Assembly (NCBI GenBank): GCA_023374045.1
Contig: CM041778.1
Location: 288,277,533-288,341,532, forward strand
Source of the DNA: Limonium bicolor
Lineage: Eukaryota; Streptophyta; Magnoliopsida; Caryophyllales; Plumbaginaceae
Direction: 5' to 3'
DNA: 64,000 bases
Part shown: positions 34,447 to 46,833 of the stretch, piece by piece
Position numbering within the stretch: the stretch's first letter is position 1
Layout of the letters: each line of letters begins with the position of its first letter
Translations under genes and position numbers: made by a program
Notes under the pieces: model-generated
Database searches by the model: none
What the model was told of the DNA's origin: nothing
Seen by the model: the letters and a program-made list of their open reading frames with translations, nothing else

Positions 34447-35951
34447 ATGGTGCGCCGGCGTCCGCCGTGGCAGCCTCCTCCGGCTCCCCCCTCCCTCGAC
34501 TCTCCCTCTGCAGACGGTAGGTCTCCAGCTGTGGCGTGCAACCCGGCTTCCTCCCTAGGTGTTCCTGTTCGTGCTATCGGCGGACCGTCGGCTTCCTCTT
34601 GTGGTGGAGTTCCGCCCCCTCTTGCTCCCCCTGTGTGTGAGTCGTGCGCGCCTTCCCCTGGTGGTGAGGATGTTGTTAGGTCATTCCCTCCTTCAAGCTC
34701 GACATGTATGGTGTCGAACAATCTGCTGGCTCCCAAGTCTGGGCAGGTGGCCCGCGTCGGTTGTGTTGTCTATAATTCTGCTGAGGCTTTTTCTGGTGCG
34801 GCTACAATGGGTAATCTGGTGGCACCTAGACGTTCCAGTAGGGTGGTCAACCACTCCCTGTCCCGGTCAACCTCTCTCCCCTCTGTAGTTGTCCATCCTT
34901 CCTATATCTCTAGTGCTTCTGGTTATGGTTCAGGCCCTTCGGAGGCGCTGTCCCAAGGTGGGGACCTCCCCTCCATCAATCTGGTGGTTGACTTAGAGTG
35001 CGCTGTTGGTGCTGCGTGTGAAAGGGGTGTCGCACCCCATGAGGCTTTCCCGTAGCTCTAATCTGTGGGTGTGCCTGGCTCAATTCGCCCTGCCCGGTAG
35101 CTGCTCCTAGGCATCCTCCTCCCCTTGCCGTGCTAGGTTCGTTGGCTCCCAAGCCTGATGCGTGGCGTGCCCAACGTATCTCCAAGCGTCCAATTTCAGG
35201 TATATCTTCTATCCCTCCATCCTTGGCTGCCTCTGGGTCCACAGATCTGGCTTCATTCTTAGATATTCGCTGGCTAAACAAAAAGGTTTTTCCGGTATGT
35301 CTTTGAGTTCTGACTTCGGCGATGCTCTGGAAGATGATAGCCCAATTGTGTCTTTAGTCAAAGAGGATTTGGCGCCTGAAATAGATTATTGGAAGCATTC
35401 CCTAGTTGGCACCTGTGGGGAAGAAAGTAAGGGTTTAATTTAGTGAGGGATTTTGTCAGACGGGCCTGGAGTTTTGTCCCAACCCTTCAAATCCTGCATC
35501 ATGTGGAGGGGTGGTACATGTTCAAATTTGATAAGGAAGAGGGCCTCGAGCTTGTCCTTTGCAAAGGCCCCTAGCTTTTAAACTCCTCCCCCCTCGTGTT
35601 TAAGAAGTGGTCCTCTGATATCTCCTTAAACCCCAAGGATCTGAATCGCGTCCCAGTGTGGATCCAGCTCCCCAGACTGCCTATTAGTCTTTGGCCAGCT
35701 CGAGCCTTAGTAAAATTTGCTCTAAACTTGGCGCTCCCCTTCACACTGACCAGCCCACAGTTGACCAATCCCGCATCTCCTTTTCCAGAGTCCTGGTGGA
35801 GGTGGATTTCAAACAAGAGTTGGTGAGAGAAGTGGAAATTCGTACTCCCATGGGTGTCCTCTCCCAGCCTGTGGCTTATGAGTGGGAACTAGTTACTTGC
35901 TCTTTCTGCAAGCTTCTTGGCCACCCCTCTCACTGCTGTCCCTTCTCTTAG
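34447..35951 (+). pseudogene. LINE ORF1 (DUF4283-like RNA-binding protein)
   Basis: Begins with the ATG at 34447 and a proline- and serine-rich segment open to a TAG at 35053-35055. After frame changes it continues with a block typical of plant LINE ORF1 proteins: DYWKHSLVG at about 35385, VPVWIQLPRLPISLW at about 35650, then a zinc knuckle CSFCKLLGHPSHCC at about 35900-35940. The family binds element RNA and forms the ribonucleoprotein. At least one stop and two frameshifts break it. Confidence 0.75.
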
Positions 35952-36400
35952 GCCCCCCAGTCCCCAAGCAGCCTCGCCCTCCTAAAGTTCGGAAAGTCCC
36001 CCCTCCTCCCTCCAATCCCCAGCCTCTGCTCCCAACCTCTGTCCATCCCCCTCACTCCTAAAGTCCCGCCGATAGCAAACCTTCCTCCGGTCTGGCACCC
36101 TGCTAAGGCCAGCCCTCAGTCCACTGACCCAAGGAACCTCTCCTCAGCCCCTTCCTCACCCTTGGAGCCTAAACCATCCATTAACAGATCTTCATCCTTG
36201 CCCTCCCTCTCCCCTATGTCCCCCTCGCTTCGACTCATTCTTGAGCCCTTTCAGACTGACTCCTGGCAACTCGTTCCTCCCAAGCTCAAGCCTTCTCCCC
36301 TTTCCGTGGAGGACCCCCTCATCCAACTCACAAACTTCTTCTCCGCTTTGGAGCTTGACCCTGATGTAGTTGACTCCTCCTCCTCCCCCTCCATCCCCCT

Positions 36401-39400
36401 ATGAAAATTGTCATTTGGAATATTAGGGGCTACAATGACCCCTCAAAACTTAGAGAGATTAAGCTGTTCGTTAGGACCCTGAATCTCTGTGTCATTGCCC
36501 TCGTGGAAACCCAAGTGTCCTCTCTTAACTCTACATCCATCTTTTCTCGCCACTTCCCCTCCTAGAGCGTCCTCCATAATTACCCTGCCCATCCTAATGG
36601 TCGCATTTGGATTCTCTTTGACCCCACCCGTATAAGCCTCTCTCCTATTCTCTCGTCAGCCCAAATGTTAACTTGCTTAGCCTCGCCCCATGGTACCCTC
36701 CCCTTCACCCTTTCCGTTGTGTATGGGCACAACAACCCTGCTCTTCAATCCCTCATGTGGACCGAAATTATGAATCTTAGCAATTCCACCCCTGGGCCAT
36801 GGATGGTGGCAGGTGATTTTAATAATATCCAGTTTGCCAGTGATAAGAAAAGCTGCCGCCTCACGCCACCAAGGGATTATGAAGAGTTTACGGACTGTGT
36901 TGCTAGGGTGGAGCTTAATGACCTCCGTTATTACGGGCGCTTCTTCACTTAGTGGAATAACCAGTATGGTCGTGATCATGTGCTTGGTAAAATTAACCGA
37001 GCGCTAGTGAGTAAAGCTTGGGTAGCAACCTTCCCTCTCAGCTACTGCACCTTCTCCCTCTCTCACCTCTCCCCCCCTGCTCATCTCTCTCCCCATAGCT
37101 CCTATAATCATTACCTTCCATCTTTCTGCCCCTGCCCCAAAAGTGCTTCAAATTCCTAATTATCTGGGAAAAGGACCCCTCTTTCCTCCCCATTGTCAGT
37201 GATATTTGGAAGGCCCCCATCGAGGGGAGCAGACTCTTTGCTTTTGTCAAGAGACTTCGCCTTCTCAAAGGTAAGCTCTCTGCCCTCCACAGGATGGAGT
37301 TCAACTCCCTTTTTCTTAAGGCTCAATCTATTAGAGTGGAGCTCAGTGACACCCAGTTGAGGCTTGATAGGGACCCCTGGAACTCTACTCTTATCTCCAA
37401 AGAGAAATCCCTATGGCATGCTCTCCATGTTGACGACCACCAAGAACTTATCTTCCTCCGTCAGCTCTCTAAGATCCGTTAGCTCCAGTTGGCTGACGCG
37501 AATACCGCCTTCTTCCATAGAGCCATGAAGGCTAGACGCAACAAGAACTCCATCGCCACTATCACCAATGATCTAGGTTTGGAGTTTTCTGCCCCTGATG
37601 ACATCGCTAACTGTCTTATTTCCCATTTCAAAGGCATTATAAGCACTAGGAATCCTCCCACTATCTCTCTCTCTCTGATTTCAACCTAGACAACTCCAGA
37701 ACCCTAGCCCTCTCCAGCTTGGCCCCCCTTCTTAGGGCTGTGGACAATGTTGAGATCAAGTCCGCCCTCTTCTTCATTGGGGACGATAAAGTACCAGGCC
37801 CTGATGGATACTCCTCCAAAATTTTCAAATCTGCGTGGCCTATCATTGGTGAAGATCTCAGTCTGGCAATCAAAAGTTTTTTCTATAGCGGTTCTTTGCA
37901 TAAGGATATCAACTCGACCCTTATCGCCCTAATCCCCAAAACTGACTCCGCTTCCGCTCCCAGTGACTATAGGCCCCTCTCTTGCTGTAATACTATCTAC
38001 AAGATCATAAGCAAGATTTTAGCTGTGAGGCTTAAAGGGGTTCTCCCCGAGATTGTTAAGGAGAGCCAGCGGGCCTTCATTAAGGGGCGTCTCATTACAG
38101 ATAATATTCAGCTGTGCTCTTGCTTAATGAAACACTACCAAAGAGCCCATATCTCCCCCCGTTGCATGATGAAGATGGACATCAGGAAAGCCTTTGATAC
38201 ATTTGATTGGGCTTTCCTCAGTGATACCATGTCTTTCCTAAATTTCCCGACCATTTTCACCAACTGGATTATGCAATGTGTCTCCACCACCTCTTTCTCC
38301 ATTAGCCTAATGGGTCCCCTACGGGGCTCTTCAAAGGTGAGAGGGGATTGCGCCAAGGGGACCCTATCTCCCTACCTCTTTGTCCTAGTCATGGATATGC
38401 TTTCCCGCCTACTCAACCAGCTTCCCCAAGATCCTGATTTCAGATATCACCCTTCCTGTAAAACCCTTAATGTTTCCTACCTGTTTTTCGCGGATGATGC
38501 TCTACTCTTTTGTAGAAGGGACCAAACCTCCATTTCCCGTATGCTCTGTAAGGTCAATCTTTTCTCCGAAGCCTCGGGTCTGATGCTCAACCCATCCAAA
38601 TGTGACATGTTCCTTGGAGGGGTCTGCCCATCCTCTACTGCCTCCATCATCTCCTCCACCGGGTTCAATCAGGGTTCCTTCCCTATTCTGCTACTTAGGC
38701 ATCCCCATTTTAGCTAGGAAGCCCAAATCCTCGGACTTTGCCCCTTTGATCGACAATGTTCAAAGGGCTATCTCCTCCTGGGGAGGTAAGCACCTTTCCT
38801 TTGCGGGGCGCCTCACTCTTATCCAAAGTACCTTGTTTGGTATCATTGGCTTCTGGGCCTCATCGGTTGCTATTCCAAAAATGTCATCCAATGTGTAGTT
38901 AGGAAGCTTCGTTCCTTTCTCTGGTCCGGGGACTCAGCCAGCAACCCCACACCACCAGTAGCGTGGAGCTCTGTCTGTTTTGACAAGAGGAAAGGAAGTC
39001 TTGGCATAAAGGATGTTTTCAAATGGTTTATGTGCTTTCTTCTTAAAACAATCTCTGCCATCATAAATAACTCAGAGAGACTTTGGATCCAATGGATCCA
39101 TAGTGTTTATCTGAAGAACTCCAACATCTGGGCCGCCACTCCTAAAGGAGGTGACTCGTGGATCTGGAAGTCCATCCTTAGGGCCAGGGATTGGTGGATT
39201 AAACAATGCAACTCTACTCAGGTTTCCACATCTCTATTCCTCACCTACCCCCTCCGTCTCCATGTCAACTCCATTTACCAGGATGTCTCTTCCCCTACTA
39301 GGCACTTTCCTTGGTATAATATCTGTTGGAAGACCTGTGCGCTCCCTAAAGCTAAGTTTATTTTTGGGTTACTCTAAAAGGTAGACTGAAAACATGTGAT

Positions 39401-39773
39401 AAGCTGTAATCATGGGGCATTAGCCTTGCTAACAGATGTTGGCTCTGTGAGCGAGCTCTAGAGACAAGTGGGCACCTATTTTTTTTTTTGCAGAACTTCT
39501 TGCAGGATCTAGTGGACTATATGTGACTGGCTGGGGATCCCCACCAATAGGTCCAACCTTCACAGCTACGCACACTAGCTATCCCACTACAGCAAGAGGA
39601 AAAGACCTAAGGACTTTGTCAGACGGGCGGTCATCGCTAACGTCGTCTACTTCATTTGGATTGAAAGATGTAGAAGAGCCATGACAGGTCAAGCTAGAGA
39701 CCCTGCCCTCATCATTGCGGATGTAAAAGAAGAAATCAAATCCACCATCTGGACCAATCTCTGTCCCAACTGA
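36401..39773 (+). pseudogene. LINE ORF2 (endonuclease-reverse transcriptase)
   Basis: Starts MKIVIWNIRG at 36401. Endonuclease landmarks: WNIRG, LVETQ, VVYGHNN and AGDFNN (about 36815). RT from about 37720: PGPDGYSSKIFK, LIALIPKTDSASAPSDYRPLS, a KAFDTFDWAFL block and the catalytic FADD in YLFFADDALLF at about 38485. A zf-RVT-like C-terminus (CWLCERALETSGHLFF) lies near 39430-39490. Stops at 36563-36565, 36950-36952 and about 37480, and frameshifts near 37680 and 38690, inactivate it. The protein nicks the target and copies the LINE RNA in place. Confidence 0.88.
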
Positions 39774-40039
39774 GATACTGCGTGGCTTAACCAGATTCTG
39801 GAGTCCTAATCTAGCTTACCCCCCTTTCTGTTTTGTATCCCCCTCCGTTGTCTATGATGTATTAGGTTAGCCCATCGCCACCTTTTTAGAACTAAAGTGC
39901 CCCCATTTAACTTGTATATCCCTGGGTATCTGATATATAGGGCTCCCTATGTATCTCCTTTTGTATAAACTCTATTATTCATTAAATATATTATTCACCT
40001 CTTATTAAAAAAAAGAACCCTAACCTTACATATAAAATT

Positions 40040-40305
40040 AGGGGCGGATCCAAGGTGGATCATGTGGGGTCACGTGACCCCATGTTTTTCCAAAAATTAA
40101 GAGATTCCTATATATAATAATTAGAGTTTAAATGAATATAGTACAATGACTCCATTTATTATAGAGTTATTGGTGGTATAGTGGTAAAGGATGGAAGCAT
40201 TGAGTGAGTGCCTTAGGTTCATATCCAACTATGATTAAATATTCTGAATTTATTTTTCTTCGAATAACAGTGACCCTATATAATTTATATCCTAACTCCG
40301 CCCCT
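40040..40305. mobile_element. hAT-like MITE with an internal tRNA-like stretch
   Basis: Ends AGGGGCGGATCC and CTCCGCCCCT are inverted. Flanks ATAAAATT (40032-40039) and ATAAAATG (40307-40314) give a probable 8-bp duplication with one mismatch. GGGGTCACGTGACCCC near the left end also occurs in the nested MITE at 4794-4997, so the two are related. An internal stretch, TGGTATAGTGGTAAAGG at 40174-40190 and GGTTCATATCC at 40216-40226, resembles the A and B boxes of a tRNA gene. Confidence 0.65.
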
Positions 40306-40368
40306 AATAAAATGATTATAGCCTATATTTATAGACGTCTTACACCGTGAACCCTAAGATTTGTTCTT

Positions 40369-40462
40369 CACAATTTGTGTATTATATATTGTATCGAGTT
40401 GTCGTCATTATATTATTTTTCTCACAATTTGTTTATTATATATATTGTATCTAGTTGTCGTC
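40369..40462. repeat. Two-copy tandem repeat, 54-bp period
   Basis: CACAATTTGTGTATTATATA followed by GAGTTGTCGTC at 40369 recurs at 40423 with small changes. Confidence 0.6.
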
Positions 40463-40713
40463 GATATATAATTTCTTCGTTAAAGATATAAGACCAGCAC
40501 GATCACGGAAGATCAATGGTATCATCCTTGAAACTTTTTTATAAGTAGGGCCGGCGGCATTAAAATATTATTAGTTAGGGGAAACTCGACCTATTTAGCC
40601 TCACAAAATTTTATTGAGAAAAATCATGGTAGGAAAATCCCAATGAGCAAAAAGAGTACTTAACCAATTTGAGAAGAATTACAACTTATAGACTATCATA
40701 CAAGATCATAAAA
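40463..40713. other. Unannotated spacer
   Basis: No repeat, RNA gene or recognisable coding sequence. Confidence 0.4.
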
Positions 40714-40889
40714 TTATACAAGATAGACAACAAAAAGCAGTAAACAAAAAGGAAATGTTGTCAAACCATAATATGGAACAATTCCATTCCTTCTTCTTTC
40801 TGTACCTAAAGAATTGGTTTGATCTTCTCTACACTTCATTGTAGTCACAATATTTGCAAGTCGGTCGACAAGGAAATCAGGTAACCATG
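40714..40889 (-). other. Possible 3' exon cut by gypsy element E3
   Basis: On the minus strand an open frame runs from the E3 insertion point (WLPDFLVDRLANIVTTMK) to a TAA at 40714-40716, about 58 codons. Its upstream part continues across the CCATG target duplication at 56276-56285, where an AG after a T-rich stretch could be an intron acceptor. I do not recognise the product. Chance openness cannot be excluded. Confidence 0.3.
40885..40889. repeat. Target duplication CCATG, left copy
   Basis: Precedes the 5' LTR of E3 and is repeated exactly at 56276-56280 after the 3' LTR. Confidence 0.9.
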
Positions 40890-42326
40890 TGAAATACCCA
40901 TAAATTAATTTAGGGGATTTCTTTTATTAAATATTAAATTATTATATGGAATTATGAATATTAAATTATTATATGGAATTGTGGAATTTATTTAGGGGTT
41001 TTCTCCTATTTAACCCTAATTATTATATAGTATTATGAATTTAATAATAAGATTTATAAGTCAATAAATCTTGAAAAAAATTCTAAACACTCCAACTATA
41101 TTATAAAGATTTTAGGAAGTGTTGGAACATTGTTTTGAAACATAAAAGTCAATATAAAATTCTAGAAACCTTACAGCTTATTAAGCCTTGCTAGGGTTGA
41201 CTTTTTGAGAATGGTCAAACCAGGCCATGAAACCTATACCAATAAATAGGTTATGGAAAACCATGGAGATCGATAAAAAGAACGTCAAAAATGGATCATC
41301 CTAGCCAAAGTTATGATCAAATGAAGTTTAGAGCCAAAATTTTGATAAAGGCTAACGTGGCATGGACTGCTGACTCATCGCCGCCTCGGTAATCGCGCCC
41401 CAACACTTAGACAGATTTATCTCCTATATTTCCGGAACCAAAAATCAGGTTTTTCCCTATCTTGTGACCTTCATAACTTTCTCATCTTAAGGAATTTTTG
41501 AGTGCCGTCTTCTTTGTTGTCTTCTCCTACCTTCCCTCTAAACAACCATAACTCGTTCTGAATCAACTGGAAAATCGAGTCAAAGTAGCCACCCTGCAAA
41601 ACCGAAACTGCAATTCCAGTTTTCCCCTTCGAAATAGGTAACTTAGACTAGCCATAACTTCTTCGTTTCTCATCCAAATTTCATGTTCTTTAGCTCGTTT
41701 TGAAGAGCTCTAATTCCTCTAAAACTTTCATGTTTATGGCCTAAGCCAATTCTCAACTGATTGGAAGGAAAAGGTGACTAAAGTCTCGGTTTCACCATCA
41801 CATAAAATCACAGTTTTCTTCCCAGAAAATGCAAGGTAAACTCGCAACTTCTAGCTTCAATTTCTTTCTGCGTGATGCGAGTTAGCATTAGTTCTTGTTA
41901 TAGATCCTCGAAGTTGGCCTCGTGAACTGCTCAAAGTTCGAATTTTTCCAGATTTTCGAATTCGATTTCACTCAATTCGCACAACTCCGGTAAGTTTCCG
42001 ATCAATTGCTCCGTTATGGTCATTCGAAATCTTGTTACCGGCCTAACCCATGTTCCAATTTAGTCAATTGCGAGATAGATTAGGAGAATTTGTTAGATTT
42101 GTTTCTGAATCGTATTCTGTATCCACTATAAACCCTAACCTCGAACTGAATTCGAAACTCGATGAATACTCCATTATAATTTGGGAAATTGGCATCAATA
42201 GAACCGAAATCTGATTTCGAAACTATAGAAACAAGAATCACTTGATTTCGTTCTGTAGATTAGGAGATAATGGAGATTTAGTACTCGGGATTGAATATGG
42301 GTTCATTGAAGAACTGGGAGTTCAGG

Positions 42327-42361
42327 GGCCGTCCGATCTCGTTTTAAGAGATTGGACGGCC
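42327..42361. repeat. GTCCGA-containing hairpin in E3 5' LTR
   Basis: Near-perfect 14-bp stem with a 7-base loop; the same hairpin is at 53579-53613 in the 3' LTR. Its GTCCGATC core resembles the GTCCGACC motif repeated in the E1/E2 LTRs. Confidence 0.7.
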
Positions 42362-44197
42362 GAGATTAGATCGGGTAATTTAAAAATGTTATAAGTTTCT
42401 ATAAATTTCAGTAAATAGCCATAACTTGTTGAGTTAATTTAAATACCTTCCCGAATGTGTTTTGACTTAAAATTTTAACCATAGATTCCTTATTTAATCT
42501 AGTTTATTTTGATGTAAGTTATTATGGTTTTGGAGTTTTTAAACGTAAGTTATGATTTTTGCAAGTTACGGGTTTTCTGGAATTATCTGGCTAAATTAAA
42601 AAGATATTTTTTATAAAACAAAAATTTTATAATATGTCTAAAATGTTATAGTTACTGTATATTAAATTTGGGAATTTTTGGGCAATGGTAAAAGGTTTTA
42701 AAAATTGTGTTTATGAGTTTTTCATAAGAATAACCTATAATATAAGGTTTTTAGTGTAACCAAAAATTAAAGTATGGTTTGTTAATTAACTTTTAAGCTG
42801 GGGAAAATAAGGGAAACTAAATTAACATTTTATAACAGTAAGTTTATAAATGTTTTGGTATTGGCTTTTAAGAGAAGTGAAATTATTTACATATATGTAT
42901 CTATACTTACTTAAGTAGAAACTTATGTAAATTAAGGAATTTAATTATCCTATATTGTATTTACTATATTATATGGGAGTTAATACTTTTAATTAAAAAG
43001 GGAATTAAGTAGTAACTTAGAGTAAAACAGGGAACTAATTAAATTAACACTTATAATAACTAAATATTATAAGAGCTAGAATCCTAAGATATAGTAAAAG
43101 AAATACTTTATGAAATATACTTGGGATACAGTTTAAGGTTGTAGTAATAAGATAGTTTAAATATAATAAGTTACATAGGGAATGTCTTAGTTAATTTCTA
43201 ATACGGGTATACATATATATATTAAATAAATAAAGGAAGCACTTTATTTTATAAACCATATGTCAGTTGTGTTAAGCCTAGAAGTTATTAAAATAAATAA
43301 CAGTAAAATTTCCTAAAAATGTTATGGATAAATCTTAATACATATATATATATATATAAATAGATGTGGGAAATAATATTCCTTGTGATAGTTATAATAA
43401 GTAGAATATATATAAATGTTAAACCTTAGGTTTTAATCGGTGTGTAATTAAATAGTCACTATTAACTTACGGGTTTAATTACACAACATAATCGTAACAC
43501 GGTCTTGGCTAACCTACTAAGCCCAAGTCTATGAACTCCAAAAGCCCACTTAAACAATTCAAAGAGAGTTTGGGCCACTCTCAGGAATAAATTCTAAGTC
43601 GTTCTAAACTAAACAAAATGGGCCTAGTAAAGGATTAAGTTGACAAGTCAAGCCCGAATCTTTGTGAGGGAACAATGGTAAACCTGGAACTGTTAATCAG
43701 TAAGAAAAGAAGGTTGTTTAGTTTATAAGTCCCTTAATTAATCGACACTTGGAATACCTTAATTATAGGTTACTATTGGGGAATCACTTATTCGAGTTAT
43801 TTACTGTTCTGCACATACCAGGTACGATTTCTCGTACTCCGATATTTTTGCTGATTGACTTGTGGAATGTTTTGGAAAACGCTAACTGAGCTTAAGAGGA
43901 ATTTTTAAAAGGAAATGGTTGTGTGACTAACTCAGCTTGTGTGACTAACTGAGCCTTGAATGTGAAACTCACTTGGGTATTAGTTCCTTCTATTTGGTTG
44001 TTCCATTAGACATTGACTGCTTAGGGTTTACGCTTCTGCACTCTGTAGGACTGAGTGTTTTGGTATTGCTCTGGGTAGTTAGTGATCTGGTGAGAATTTG
44101 GAAAAGGTCAACTTTGGTAAATTCTTCTTTTGACTCTGGATATCGTTTCATCCATGAGCTGGTTCTTGAGGTTTCGACGTGCGCGCGTCTTCAATGG

Positions 44198-44389
44198 TAA
44201 CAACAGGGGGCTGTATATCCCTCGCCCATAGGGGCATTTATATTTGACAACAGGGGGCTATATATCCCTCGTTCACCAGGACATTTTTAATATGACAGCA
44301 GGGGGCTGTATATCCCTCGTTCACCAGGACATTTTTAATATGACAGCAGGGGGCTGTATATCCCTCGTCCATACGGACATTTATATTTG
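44198..44389. repeat. 48-bp tandem repeat, four units, E3 5' LTR
   Basis: Units share GACAGCAGGGGGCTGTATAT followed by CCCTCG and a CCATT- or CACCAGGACATTT-type end. The 3' LTR has three units (55495-55637), so one unit was gained or lost after insertion. Confidence 0.85.
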
Positions 44390-45031
44390 GCGGTGGGGGC
44401 CATCTCTCCCAGTTGAATTATTCCATTCTTGAGTTATTGGTTCTTGGATCTATTTTATAATTCCTAGTCCTTTGTGACTATCTGAGTCTTTCTACTCCTA
44501 ACCGGATTTAGGTTTAACTAAGGAAATGGACGTTCACTAACACATGATGTGATTTCGTTTCACTAACTTTATCTTTCTGTTATTAACCTTTATTCTTATC
44601 TTGATATCTTGATTTGGTGATTCGTGAAATGCTTTGTTCCTCTGAGTGTTTTAAGTGTCTGTTTTCAAGCTATTATTTATTTAAGAGTTGTATTATAAGT
44701 TTGTTTTTGGAGGATCGTACCAGTTCCATTCCAGGGAACTGACCCACCCCACTCGGGGTGGGCTGCTAAGTTTTATCTTGCAGGTACGAGTTATTTTACA
44801 GGTGACCACGAAGAGAACGAGTGACTGGGATGGGATTAGGTTTTGAGAGTTTATATGTTTTATTACTATTTTACTTTCGTTAAGTTTTCTCGTGGTTCAA
44901 GCCGTGACAATTGTAATCATTAAGTTGTATTTTGGTGAGGTTTGGTACCGGGTGTTTGGAACCCGATGATCTGTACGCCTTTAGTATTTTATTTCCGCTA
45001 TAAATATGTTAAATAGGGGCGTTACAGAAAT

Positions 45032-45043
45032 TGGTATCAGAGC
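45032..45043 (+). other. Primer-binding site (tRNA-Met type), E3
   Basis: TGGTATCAGAGC five bases after the 5' LTR end. Confidence 0.88.
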
Positions 45044-45303
45044 GTAGTTACGCTCTGAACCCGAGAAAACAAGCCGAGTGGAATACTTAGATTATAGGTG
45101 CACTTAAAATTGGGAACTGGGGTAGAATTGGGAAGTGAGAATTCCAGAAAGGCGCGTGACCCTACCCCATACTTACTACTTATGTTTTACTTCACATACC
45201 TATGAACCGTCCTTAGGACGTTATAAATATTTCATTATATTAATACATAGATAGTTAGACTTTACAATACGCCTTATGAGTACAAAACCGTCATACCAGC
45301 TAG

Positions 45304-46654
45304 ATGTCTCGAAGAGGAGGAAGAGGAGGAGCTGGTCCCTCAGGAGGCTATGGACCCGACGCTGTCATCCCGGAGGTCATTGCGCAGATTGTGACAGCTG
45401 CATTGGCCCAGCAGCAGGCTCAGATCCCACAGCCACCACCGCCACCACCGAATGGTCCCCGGGAGTTTAACTGGCTGAAGGCGGTTAATGACCTTCGTCC
45501 TCCCATCTATGAAGGCCAACCAGAACCGAAGACTTTAGAGAAATACATAGACGAGATGCAGAAGGCCTTCACCTCTGTGCATGTTCCAGTGAATCGTCAG
45601 GTGGACATAGCGGCCTACTTTCTTTAGGGACCCGCGCATCGATGGTGGCAGACTGCTAGAGCCGAGCTGACGGCCCAGGCGAACTTTGACTTCCAGGCAT
45701 TTCTAGTGGCCTTGAGAGCTAAAATTTATCCATCCTATCTACAGAAGAGGATGAGGAGTGAGTTCGAGCAGCTAAAGCAAGGGAGTCTCTCGGTTGTTGA
45801 GTACTACAATAAATTTATGGAGTTACTTGCTGTCATTGGAGAGGGAGCTTACGCTCCAAGATATCTGGTGGACAAATTCCACACCGGCTTGAACTTCAGG
45901 ATCATGACTATGATCGGTTCCACCAGAGGGATGACCCTACAGGTATGGAACATGATTTAGAATTTCTGGTGCGCAAAGATTTCCCCACTAACACATCTTG
46001 CAACGACAGGAACTAGCTGATGATGCGAACGATTGTGAGACCACCATTGCCTATCAGGATTCTGTGCTAGGCAAGAGGAGGAATGACAATGGAGGAGGAA
46101 ATGGAAGAGGACCCCCTCAGACTCAGGAAAGGAGGGGAAAGTTTTTCAAGGGAGGGAACGAGAAGGCCATCGTTCCTTCTAATGCTAATGTTAAGCCTCT
46201 CCGCTACGAACCACCCAGGGGTGAGAAAAGTTAGAATCTATAATATGGCTACATTTATGCTATCACGTCACTAACCTTGCACTGAAACAGGAAACGGACC
46301 GGTGAGAAGATACTTCTGCAAGTGGTGCAAGCAGGACCACCCAGGCAAGGATTGTAAAGGAAATCTGGTGGAATGCAACTACTGTGGTAAGAAAGGGCAT
46401 AGGGGATTCGAATGCCACAAGAACCCGGATTCTTGGAACTACAAACCCGCCACCGGGACCACTGCTAGAGCCCCAGTTGCTACTACTACTGGAGGAGGTC
46501 GAGGTGCACAGGAGGTGTGGACCATCTACCAGCCGCCCTGCCCAGAGCCATCCACAGAGGCCGGGACAGAACTACCCCCAGAGGCCGGGCAAAGCACCAG
46601 TCCTTAACATGGTGGACCGCGTTGAGGCAGCCAGTGATGACCCGAGTTCACCTG
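45304..46654 (+). pseudogene. gag: gag, E3, three spliced exons
   Basis: Predicted exons 45304-45942, 46010-46220 and 46291-46654; introns 45943-46009 and 46221-46290. Exon 1 carries the gag domain (FNWLKAVNDLRPP, RMRSEFEQLKQGSLSVVEYY) and a TAG at 45625-45627. Exon 3 has two knuckles, CKWCKQDHPGKDC and CNYCGKKGHRGFEC. Intron positions and phases match E1/E2: after a Leu-Gln ending exon 1 (phase 0), after a Pro-x-Gly start (phase 1), and at the Ser-x-Pro donor (phase 1). Exon 3 has a frameshift near 46530. Conserved introns in a diverged relative show that they belong to the family and are not decay. Confidence 0.83.
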
Positions 46655-46833
46655 GTGAGGACTATTTTCCTCATGAAGAGGCTTAGACCCTTATTTCTTT
46701 ACATTCAGTTGGCTAGTTTTTCGTTGGCAATGTAAAAGGGATGAACTATAAACCCTTCATTTTGTTTTGTTACGAACCTTTCATTTCCAGTTGTGAACCT
46801 TGACTTATTTATTTAATGGCAATTGTTCCTTAG

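Larger units (their letters stand above)
34311..40014 (+). mobile_element. L1-type LINE, full length, 5,704 bp
   Basis: Flanked by a perfect 14-bp duplication GAACCCTAACCTTA at 34297-34310 and 40015-40028, with a short A-run (TTAAAAAAAA) directly before the right copy, as expected from target-primed reverse transcription. Contains ORF1 with a CCHC knuckle and ORF2 with apurinic-type endonuclease and RT. The body is far more GC-rich than the surroundings. Intact ends with a perfect duplication point to a fairly recent insertion, although both frames carry stops and frameshifts. Confidence 0.92.
40890..45026 (+). repeat. E3 5' LTR (4,137 bp)
   Basis: Starts TGAAATACCCATAAATT and ends GGGGCGTTACA. 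Contains a 35-bp hairpin at 42327-42361 (GGCCGTCCGATCTC facing GAGATTGGACGGCC), a CCCACCCCACTCGGGGTGGG palindrome at 44742-44761 and the 48-bp repeat at 44198-44389. Relative to the 3' LTR it lacks about 75 bp near 41910 and about 45 bp near 42990. Confidence 0.9.

Noticed and set aside
34416..34736. 106-codon minus-strand frame over LINE ORF1
   Set aside because: Shadow of GC-rich ORF1 sequence with no recognised domain.
44198..44389. CRISPR-like array
   Set aside because: Adjacent 48-bp repeats without unique spacers, inside a plant LTR.
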